Origin: Haliotis asinina
Lineage: Eukaryota > Mollusca > Gastropoda > Lepetellida > Haliotidae
Reading direction: 5' to 3'
Assembly (NCBI RefSeq): GCF_037392515.1
Contig: NC_090295.1
Coordinates: 14,527,001-14,591,000, forward strand
Length of the DNA: 64,000 nt
Positions 13,601 to 25,600 of the stretch are shown here, one piece after another. Below the pieces are notes generated by a model. It searched no databases. It worked only from the letters and a program-made list of their open reading frames with translations, and was not told the origin of the DNA. Within the stretch, counting starts at the first letter, position 1, and each line of letters starts with the position of its first letter. The translations under genes were made by a program, and so were the position numbers.

Positions 13601-16600
13601 TCTTTCACATGTGTGATTGCCATGGTCACAATGGTCTAAAGACCTTCCTCATCATTTGCTGCTTGGCCAAAGGAAGTTATGTGTAACTTTGGCAGTCTAT
13701 ATGTTTTAATCATTCTTTCTTATGAAAAATGCTTTGTTTTTTCAGTTAGAAGAGGCTGAATCTAATGAAATGATTTTGCATAAATTTTAACAATTTTTAG
13801 TTTATGAAAAATCTTGTGAGCTTACTTGGGAAAAATGCTTTTTAAAACATTAGGTGATATGTTATTAAAAAATGTCCCATTCTAGTAGAATCATAACACT
13901 TCCTGAAATCCACTTTCAGCTTAATGTCAAACACAAGGGTGTGACCCCACTAATTCTGGCAGCCCATGATGGTCAGCTAGAGGTTGTGAGGGCGCTGCTG
14001 GACTTGGGAGCAGACACTAGCCCTACAGATGGGAAGGGACATACTGCCCTACATGCTGCTCTCATAGGGTACGTTGGGATTGTGTGGGAGTTGGGGTGGG
14101 GATGGTGGATCAGTCCTACAGACGGGAAGTGGCATACTGCATTACATACTACTTTCATTGGGTAGGTGGGGATTGTGGATCAGTGAGAAGGGTTAAGGAA
14201 GGCTTATGGATCAGTGAGAAGGGTTATATCCATTGTGAAAGGATCAGAGGACAGTCTCAGCCAAATAATCCAAGCTATTTGGTTTGGAAGTTCAATGCTC
14301 TCATTGGGTAGGTGGGGATTGTGTAGGGGTGGGAGAACAGCCTACAGCTGGGAAGTGACATACTGCCCTACATGCTACTGTCATTGGGTAGGTGGGGATT
14401 GTGTAGGGGTGGGAGAACAGCCTACAGCTGGGAAGTGACATACTGCCCTACATGCTACTGTCATTGGGTAGGTGGGGATTGTGTAGGGGTGGGAGAACAG
14501 CCTACAGCTGGGAAGTGACATACTGCCCTACATGCTACTGTCATTGGGTAGGTGGGGATTGTGTGTGTGGGTGTGTGGGTGTGTGGGTGTGTGGGTGTGG
14601 GTGTGTGGGGGTGGGGTGGGGTGGGGCTGCTGATGGGATACCAGCCTACAGATGGGAAAGGACATTATGCCTTACATGATGCATGAGCATAAAGCCAACT
14701 GGTTCATTGACTGTGAGCCTAATAAGTATCTTACATGGTATCCAAAACCATGATAAGTTTTGTTTTTAACATTGTAGGGGATGGCTATTTCTTTTCTTGA
14801 GTGTTACGGAAGTCGTTCTTATGGATCCGTAAGAAGGGTTAAGGAAGTCTTGTGGATCAGTGGGAAGGGTTAAGGAAGGCTTATGGATCAGTGAGAAGGG
14901 TTATATCCATTGTGAAAGGATCAGAGGACAGTCTCAGCCAAATAATCCAAGCTATTTGGTTTGGAAGTTCAGTGTGTCTCATCTGGGTATCATATAGCAT
15001 TCTAGCAACAACCGCCATCCATGAACACTATGCTGCAGTGAGGTAGCTGAATCGTTTACTCGTCACTAGTCATACTGAAGACCCAGGTTTGATTCCCCTT
15101 CATAAGTACAATGTGTCACACAACTTTCTGTTGTCAACTGCCATGTTATTGCTGGAATTTTGATAAGAATTGGTTTTAACAATTAAACTCACGTCTGATC
15201 ACATACTTCTCTAATGGAATGCTAGTGGATGAGGCATTTAACATCTCCCTGTCTTCATTATTCAGAAAGAAGGAGAAAACAGCACAGCTGCTGTTGGAGA
15301 AAGGTGTCAGTGTACAAGGGGGTAATCACCAGAACAGAACCGCTCTTCACTTCGCTGCCTTTGCCAATCTTCCCCATGTCATGATGGAACTCATAAAGAA
15401 AGGCTGCAACGTCAATGCAAAGGTAAGACTGACAGGAGACCAAACCAAGTTTCCACAAATAATGTCTTCCACTGGTTCTTGCTGATTCACGAGGATCTGG
15501 GTTTTATTGGTCTTGGAATTAGTGGTCAGGTTTGCTGACATTTGTCTGACACATGCCATAATGTTGCATAATGTTCATTCCTGGATTGTCTCATTATTGA
15601 CAGAAAGAAGGCTCTTAACTGCCTCTGTGACATAAATACTTAAGTCGGTATTTGCATTTGAAAAAGCCAACATTTTGAAGTTATCATCCAGACATTTGAT
15701 TTTCACAGAATGTATTTTGAAAATGAATTAATTGGAATTTAATAAATTAATTTAAATTTCAGGATGCAGCTGGTGACACAGCTCTCCATGATGCCATTCA
15801 GAAGGGGAACAGGGAGGCCGTTGACATTCTCATGAGAGCCACCAAGATTGACCTCCGCATTCCCAACAACAAAGGATTCAATCCATTGCAGTTTGCTGCC
15901 TTCACTGGAAATACCAGGTGAATTATGTGCTTGGAAAAGATTGTGCATCATCTGAACAAAAATAACAATTGCTTGCCTTTTATGAACCAGTAGTTTCAGT
16001 ATTGAAGCCAACTGTTACACACCTGATGTGTCTGACTGGGTTCATTACTGAAATGTCAACCTTCTATCATCAACCGTCCTCTCCATCACCTTTACATTAC
16101 AGGGTCATACCCCTCTCAGTCCACTTCACATCGGGGTCACATCCTCTCAGTCAATTTCACCTCATAAAGTCTCATCCTCTCAGTCCACTTCACATCGGGG
16201 TCACATCCTCTCAGTCAGCTTCACTTCAAAAGGTCACATCCTCTCAGTCAGCTTCAAATCATAGGCTCACATCCTCTCAGTCAGCTTCATCATCATAGGG
16301 TCACATCCTCTCAGTCAGCTCCACATCATAGGGTCTCATCCTCTCAGTCAGCTTCACATCATAGGGTCAAATCCTCTCAGTCAGCTTCATCATCATAAGG
16401 TCACATCCTCGCAGTCAGCTTCATCATCATAGGGTCTCATCCTCTCAGTCAGCTTCACATCATGGGGTCACATCCTCTCAGTCCACTTCACATCATAGGG
16501 TCACATCCTCTCAGTCAGCTTCATCATCATAGGGTCACATCCTCTCAGTCAGCTTCATCATCATAAGGTCACATCCTCTCAGCTTCATCATCATAGGGTC

Positions 16601-19600
16601 ACATCCTCTCAGCTTCATCATCATAAGGTCACATCCTCTCAGCTTCATCATCATAGGGTCACATCCTCTCAGTCAGCGTCATCATCATAGGGTCACATTC
16701 TCTGTCCACTTCACATCAGGGTCACATCCTCTCAGTCAGCTTCATCATCATAGTGTCACACATCCTCTCAGTCAGCTTCACTTTGGGGTCACATCCTCTC
16801 AGTCAGCTTCACATCATAGGGTTACATCCTCTCAGTCAGCTTCATCATCATAGGGTCACATCCCCTCAGTTCACTTCACATCATTGCCACATCCTCTCAG
16901 TCCACTTCACAACATAGGGTCACATCCTCTCGGTCAGCTTCACATCAGGGTTACATCCTCTCAGTCAGCTTCACATCGGGGTCACATCCTCTCAGTCAGC
17001 TGTGTGCAGAGACATTCGCAGTTGACAAGCAAAGGGATGTAACTCTTCAACACGTATCCTCTCTTATTTAGGATAGTTCAACTTAATTCAATGTGTTCAC
17101 TGCAAATAGACCCTATTGCTGGTCCATGTCCCCTGAAGCTATACTTTTCTGTTTCAGCGCCACACAGGCCATTTTGAAGAGAGACGCGGGCGTTGTAAAT
17201 CTTCAGAAGGGTGAGGACAGGTTTGCCGCCCTGCATATTGCTGCCATCAATGACCATGTGGAATGTGCCAGACTTCTTATTGACATGGTAGGCTTTTGAA
17301 GGCTGACCATTATGTTAATTTGAATGACTTTTGACATGACTGACCCACACATTTCATTGATTTGGTTGGCATTTGAAAATTGGCAAGACTTGTAAGTGAT
17401 GTGGTAGAAGTTTGAAGCCTGACATGGTGGTTGGAATAATACATTCTCTTCCAACTCAGGTTACTCCTGTCATGTGTTTCTCTGTAACTTCAGTTCTAGT
17501 ATGACCCTTTCATGATGCAAGTGCTCTGGATAAGTGATTGCTTGCAGTGTGATTTAGTTCTGCTGTCAGCGACGCTATTTAAAAGTGATCATCAGTCTCT
17601 GTAATTTCTGTATGCTGCAGGAAAACTAGATCGAACCTCTTCCCTAGCATGATGCGCAAACATTTCGTCTAGACAGAACCCAGTAATGTAATGGTCGATG
17701 AATGGTGTCTCCACCCCAATGGATAAGCTAGTCATTAAATGTCATAAGTGTCACATCAACAAAACATCTTGTTGACGGATTCCTGCACTTTATATTGTGC
17801 TGGTTTATGCTTTTCAATTAAACATGAAATACAGAACCTATCCTTTGCACATTGATCAGCTAACTCCATGGCGGACGCCATATTGGGTCTAAGTCCATGT
17901 AATGTGTGATCATATTGGATAGAAATAAGGGAGGTAATTTGTGTTCTGATTTTTGGTGGCTAGGGGCTTTTACAAGAACTGGGAAATATGACCAGATTAG
18001 AACAAAGGTTAGGCAGGTAGATAAGACAGGAGTAACCTCTGTGGGAAGAGAAGGGGAATAATGATGATCAGACTGTTACTGAGATGAAGGGCCTTCACTG
18101 ACACCTGCAGCTTAGGCTATGACCTTCCATGGAAGGCCTTTATTGACACCTGCAGCTTAGGCTTTGACCTTCCATGGAAGGCTTTTATGGACTGACCAGC
18201 TTGTTACTGATGTGGAAAGCCTTATTTAGTTGAATGTTGATATTTCATAAACAGGATGGCCGTCTGTAATTTTGGGATAATCCCACATGTAAGGCTAGTG
18301 ACAAATGCAAGACTGTTTGGGCCAACATTTCTTAACTTTCACTGAGGACTTTTGGTATTTTTTAATGTTCATTACTTATCAATATGAAAGCTATCCAGGA
18401 CCTACCAGTGTTATCCATGACTGATCACTGATATATTCTGTCTGTACTGCGTCATGTCGACCTAAAGCTGATAGGCAATCAGTGTGTAAACTACAGTGTG
18501 TGAAATAGCCAGTAATACCCAGGCTAGTGAAAATCCACTGTCACTGGCCGGACTGACTAGTGAAGTTTCATGGGGTCATTTTGTAAATATGCCACTCCCT
18601 CTGATATGGCCTGCTACAAATGGTCATCATATTAGCAACAAAATGTGAAACACGTGTCTCAGTAAATTTTTTTGCAAGCAGTGGTGGTATGTTGTAGTAA
18701 CTTTAAGGAATAGCCAGCTCGATTGTCTAGCAAAGTTTGGAAACTATTTCGCACTCTAGTCAAATATGTTCTAAACTGTGATTTACAGGTTCAGACTATT
18801 GACTGGAGTGGTGGGGTAGCCCAGAGGGTTAAGCGTCCGCTCATCATGCTAAAAACCTGGGTTCAATTCCCCACATGGGTACAATGTGTGCAGCCCATTT
18901 TCGGTCTCCCATGCCATGATATTGCTGAAATATTGGTATAAGCAGTGTAAAACTCAACTCACTCACTCACTTTTGACTCAGCTCACTCTTATCCAGTGGA
19001 CTGTATTGTGAGAGTTTCTCAAGCATGCCATTACACCTGTGATCAGAAGGCTTAGTAATGATCCTGGGTTTGAATCCCGGTTTGCACAGATTACGTTTCG
19101 AGGTTTTCATCAACATACCCATGCAAAACAATGCATCACTTCGTCCTACATTAAGCTTGTAGGTCAGGGGCAGATCCACCTGTGCAGGTGTCGAAATATC
19201 AAGAATTATCATAGCCGTGGTCAAGTCACCTCGATAACTGATAACCAGTACACTCTGTGTGTTGATAGGGGAAAGCCAATGTGAATATCAAAGGTGCCAA
19301 TGGATCTACCGCCCTCCACCTGGCGTGTCATGAAGCTCTATACAGGACAGCAGAGTTGCTCTTGGAGAAAGGTACTACGATCACACTGTGCTTCAGGTTG
19401 TCCTACATCGATCCTATACTGAAAGCCATAAAAATGCAAGTGGTATTCGTTGTCCTGGAACTTACAAGACTTCTTTTGAAGGTTTTTTCCTCTGATACAG
19501 AGGATGTAGGGATAAAAGACTGATATTCTTGCTCATTTCGAGTTTGAGTCCCAGAGCATTCCTCTTTTATAAACTTTGATGCTTAAAACTGAACCTTTGA

Positions 19601-22600
19601 CATTTCTCGTACACACAAGGCCCCCAGGCCCTATTAAAGCACAAGGAATTGTGAAACTGAATCACGTTAAGAAAATGCAATGCTTGACACAAGACGACAA
19701 GAATCAGGTTCTTGCGATGGTTTGGTGTTTCTTCAGATGTGATGATTGTCAGGCACTGTAATGTGCATCCATACACCATTGGTCATACAACTCAGACAAT
19801 GTTTTTGGGCATCCGGAAGTGTAGCATTGTCCGCCGCCTGGCACACCACCTTTAATGACAGCTCGACATTAGCGCAATATCTGAGTCCTACACTTCCAAA
19901 ATTGGTTCAAAACAGCTGCTGATACTGCAAAGAGGACAATTGGGATAAGACAATGTCATGTCATTGCCAAAACAGTGCGAAGATGCCTTAGTGTAGGCTT
20001 AACGTACCCTTTGCAAATGGACGTAAAAGGATTTATTGAACATGGTGTTTTTGAACATGGTCATTTTGGAAGGGATGGTGCCATGACCAAGAACAAGTGC
20101 TGAATTGACACTGACCCATCAACATCATTGTTAGACCATCCCACATCTGTTTCTGAGAAATCTGTCTTCCAGTGCCCGGGTGACTGTCTTGCCGTGCATG
20201 GTGGACACATGCGATGTTGACTAGAAGTGACCCCTCCTTTGTTTGATGCCGTTGCAGGGTCACTGATGTTCATTTTCCAAATAAGTTATCCACAGATGTT
20301 TATGTAAAACATGTCTACCAGTTACATCTATATATGTTGACTTTTGTATGAGTAAAGAAAGTACAAATGTCAAATTGCGTTTTATGGCTTTCTGTATAGA
20401 ACATGTTATCGCTGATAATACGCTATCCCTTTATTATACTATAGAAAGAACTCATAATTGGACAATCGAAATCCATTCCTGTTCACTGTTGATTTCAGTG
20501 CCTCAGACTAATGTGATCTGTTGCCAAATTTTATTCCCCTAGAGTAACATCTGATTCATATCATCATGTGCACATTGTCCTTGTCTTTGTGGTGATTAGG
20601 TGGGGTAGCGTTGTGGTTAAAGTGTCGGCTCATCAGGCTGAAGACACGGGTTACAATATGTGAAGCCCATCTCTAGCGTCCCCTGCCATGATATTGCTTG
20701 AATATTGCTGAAAGTAGAGTAAAATCAAACTTGCTTATTTACTATCTGGTGAATCCATGTCAGAATATCTGTGTGTGTTGTTAAGTAGTCAGATGTCAGG
20801 CCCCGACTCACTTGACCAAATGTCATCGAGATGATGGTATATCCATACTGACTGAGTCGTGAATCATCATTCACTCACTAGTTTGACTTCCTATTCTTCT
20901 CATGTCTACCATGTTCATGCTGATGTAGGTGCTGACCCCAATGTGAAGGATGAAAGTGGCAACACGGCTTTACACATCACCTTGGGAGCAGACAAATCTA
21001 CAGAAGGCAGCACGGAGCATCGTTTGGTTAGAATATGCTCAACTTGTTCAGGCTTATATATGTGTAAAGGTGGAATTGTCTGTTCCAGTGAGCGATCACA
21101 TCACTACAACTGCAGGGTGTCCATGTTAAAAGATAGTAGTTGGAGCTATTTGATCACTTTACTTTGATTACACGATGCCATTTTTATTAAGTGGCCAAAT
21201 GCAACATATGTCATACTTGGGATTTCACTTCCTCAGTGCAAATTCTAGTACTTTTTTGGTTGAGTCCCATCCGGGATTCGAACTCGCACCCTCAGAGTCA
21301 GGCACCTAATCACCAGCACACAAAGTCAGCTGCCTAGCCCGCTAGTCTAGCGGGGGAAGTCGCGGTGGCTGAGCGAATTTTGGGAATTTTGTTCAGAAGC
21401 TAGATCATAGTCATAATGTTAAGCATATTATATAGCTTTGAATCTTATTTCCTTCCTATTGTGAATGAGTAAGGTAACTTCACAAGGCATTGCTGTTATG
21501 TTCTAATTCATGGTTTGTGAGAAGAATGTGTTTTCTTAGCAGGAAATATATTTACAAATTGGTAATGAACATGCAAAATATTTTTTGTCTGTTTTTATTA
21601 TTTTGGGGCGTGAAAAACTCAGGTTTCTGCATTAAAGCAAACACTAATACAGGAAGTAAATGTTCCCATATCAAAGTCCAAAGCTTGTTGCGCTTCAGTT
21701 GGCTGCACTGCTTGGACTGACAGCACGTAGTGACGATGAGGCACGAGTGAAGCTGGCTTGTCTGCTGCTGCAGAAGAGAGCCATCGTGGATGCCAAGAAC
21801 AACAGGGGCGCCACACCACTGGAGGTTGCCAAGAGTCCCACAGTTCGTCAGGCAGTGCAACTGTTTATCAGACAGAAGTGAGACCATACTAAAGTTGATA
21901 TAAACTTATATGACACAGTTATGGGTTTGAATCAGATTAACTGAGAACGTTATCATTTTCTGTTCACCATATACCTTTGCTCAATGGTATGGAAACCCTG
22001 TACTTCTTGGTTTTCACCTGTTGGGGTTCTAAAGATATGAACCCTGTACTTATCTCACCAAAGGGGTTCTCGATAAGATTGCATAGGTCCCTACACTTGA
22101 GTCTCAAGTTGGGTTCTGGAGAAGAACAGGCCCCTGCATCCCATACTCGTGTCTCCAGTAGGTTTCTGGGGAAGAACAGGCCCCTGCATCCCATACTCCT
22201 GTCTCCAGTAGGTTTCTGGGGAAGAACAGGCCCCTGCATCCCATGCTTGTGTCTCCAGAAGGGTTCTGGGGAAGAACAGGCCCCTGCATCCCATGATCGT
22301 GTCTCCAGTAGGTTTCTGGGGAAACCTAGGCCCCTGCATCCCATGCTCGTGTCTCCAGTAGGGTTCTGGGAAAGAACAGGCCCCTGCATTCCATTCTTCT
22401 GTCTCAAGTAGGGTTGTAGGGTTGTAGGGTTGTAGCGAAGAACAGCCCCCTGCATCCCATGCTTGTGTCTCCAGTTGGGTTCAGGAGGATTCTACAGGAA
22501 AAACAGGTCCCTGCATCCCACGCTCGTGTCTCCAGTAGGGTTCTGGGAAAGATCGGTCCCCATGCCCAATGGCTACCTCCCTGTTGAGGTTGTGGGTAAG

Positions 22601-25600
22601 AATAAGTTCCCATACCCCAGTCCAGTATCCCTGTTTGGAGTTCAAGGGCAGAAGTTGTCCCTGTCCCTGTTGTCCCTCCTGGCATGTACAGATCTTCGTG
22701 AGACTTGTGTCACTTGTAGGGTTCATGGACAAAATAGGGAGAACTGATGCAAGATTAGGTTCTTAGTATCCCAGCTTAAAGAGGTGATAAGAAAACAACA
22801 AGTGTTTAGATTGCTTGATGTAACTAATTTGCTTGTCAACCAAACCAGATGACATGGATAATTGCCCATTCTGTCAAGCACTTGTTTGTCTGGTCTAATA
22901 TGGCTGACATGTGTAGAATATTGCCAAATGTCACATGGGACACTAAATCACACACTCAGTATTATTACTTATTACAAGAGACTTAGTTTGACTATTTGTA
23001 CTTTAGCTATAAAATATTATGGTAACCTTTAGGAAATGTTTTTACACTGTAATGGTATAATAATGCACATGAACATTGAAAATTATACAAGTCAAACTGT
23101 TAATAGTTGTACCATCTTCCAGTCAGGGTTCTATCCAGCGTTCCAGCCCCTCCAACCAACAAGGGCTGGGAGCAAGGATCCGGATGGGCAGTACCATGTT
23201 TGATATGCATCTCCCGTGTGCTAAGTGCATGAACAAGATGGCGGACATAACTCTGATACCATGTGGACACAAAGTCCTGTGTCGACAGTGTTGCCTGATT
23301 ACAGAGATATGTCCTCTCTGTGAGAAGCACATTGAACGCAGACTTGCTAAAAGAGGTACGTAGAAACTTCGCATAAGTTGGCATTGCTTGGATGTCACCA
23401 AGCAACAAGATGAACTGTTTCTAATCTCAGTAATGGTTCCACAGTGAGAGTCAACTATATTTTATTTGTTCGACATATTTGTTTCTATTTATCCATGCGG
23501 ACAGTTTGAGAAAATGATTCAAGGATTTTAAGGGGGAGAATTTTATTTGTGGATACTGTCAGAAACCATGATGACTGAAAACCATATGTAATTCATTGTA
23601 TGATCCCCAGGGTGTTGGGATTGATAGTACAATGTGCCACTGAGTCTGACATCTAATGATAAAGGGATTAAACATCAGTGCCTTGAGCATGTACGAGTTG
23701 CATGGATAAATGGATGCATGAGAATGATGCACCATTGCAGAAACTTGCGGCAAAGTTGCAGAAAAAGTGTGGTCGATGTGGAAATAGTGCGGAAAATATG
23801 CGGTTCTATTAAAAGCAGCACTCTTCCTGCATCCAGCCACATCTAACTTTGCGGAACATGTCTTTTCTCAACTTAGGTATTTTTCTGATGCGGCTTTCAA
23901 CAATTTCACTTCAACTGTAAACTCTGCTCATTTTTACCTGGCATGTAATGCAGGGGGATAAAGTCGATGCTTCGTCTGTCTGTCTGTCCATCTGTCCGCC
24001 CGTCCTCCATCCATCTGTCCATCCATCCGTCCGTAATCATTTTGTTTCTGGAGCAGAACTCAGAAACCGGTCAATATTTTTAGATCAAACTTGATAGATA
24101 TAATAATCTCAACCTATAGTTGTGCCTTTTGCTATTTACAGAGTTTTGGCATTTTTATTTTTTTTTTGTTTTTCCATGGAAAGGTGGGGTTGGCTTCGTT
24201 TCTGGAGAAGAACTCAAAAACTGTTCTATATTTTTCTGCAAAACTTGGTAGTTATATCAATCAGAACCTGAAGTGGAGCCTTTTGGTGTTTACAGGTTTT
24301 TGTGATTCATTATTTCCTCGGTTTCCATGGAAACGTTTCGGACTTAGTCTCAAAAGTGAGAGGTGTGTTTCGTTTCCTCAGCACATTGCACATCCCAAAA
24401 ACTTTGTAATGTCTGTCAGCAAATGTTGTTAGATATGTGTGGCAGATCCCAAAGTGGTGCCGTTTGCTCTTTACAGGTTTTTGTGATTTATTATTTTCTG
24501 TTTCCATGGAAATGTTTCGAACTTTGTCTCAAAATGGAGGGATGGCATTTTTATTTTTTTGTTTTTCCATGGAACGTTTTGGTGTTAGTCTAGTGAATGG
24601 TGGGGTTGGCTTTGTTCCTGGAGCAGAACTCAAAAACCGTTCAATATCTTTCTGCAAAACATTAGTCAGAACCTAAAGTGGTGCCATTTTGTACTTACAG
24701 GTTTTTGTGATATATTATTTTCTCGGTTTCCATGGAAATGATTTGGACTTTGTCTCAAAAGTGAGAGGTGTGTTTAGTTTGCAGAGCACATCTCAAAAAG
24801 TTCCTAATATCTGTTTGCAAAACTTGGTAGATATATGTGGCAGATGTTTCGGACTTTGTATCAAAATGGAGGGATGGGCTGCTTTTCCGGAGCAGAACTC
24901 AAAAACTTCTAAATATCTATCTGCAAAACTTGGCAGATATGTAGTGGAGACCCTAAGTGGTGCCTTTTGCTATTTACAGATTTTTGTGATTTATCATTTT
25001 CTGGGTTTTCATAGAAACGTTTCGGAGTTCGTCTCAAAATGGAGGGATGGGCTGCGTTTCCGGAGCAGAACTCAAACACTTCTAAATATCTTTCTGCAAA
25101 ACTTGGCAGATATGTAAGGGAGACCCTAAAGTGGTGCCTTTTGCTATTTAGAGATTTTTGTGATTTATCATTTTCCCAGTTTCAATGGAAACAATTCTGA
25201 CTTAGATATTGAATAGTTTTCGAGTTGTGCTCCAGAAACAAAGCCCATCCCTCCAATTTGAGACTAAGTAAAGTTTCCAAAGCTGATGTTCATAAGTTAT
25301 TGTCACTTTAAAAGACACTTGTATTTCAAAACAGAATGCACAATCCAAACTATAGTCACATGATTCAGTCTTAGGTGACATGAACATTAAACACAAATCT
25401 AACAGAAGGGAAACCATATAGAGTATTTACATAACAGTAGGCCTGTTTGAAAATGCACAATAGCACTCCAAGTTAATAGTGTGAGTGTAGATACAACATT
25501 TACAAGATCTTAGCTACCAGTGTATATTCAATGAACCTTGTATAATAACAAAGTTCATATTTGCATTGTGCCTAAATCCAAAAAGGCACATATCACAGGC

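Noticed and set aside
21964-22455. 163-codon open frame on the minus strand
   Set aside because: It runs through the 50-bp minisatellite; the peptide is a shifting repeat and lacks splice or domain support.
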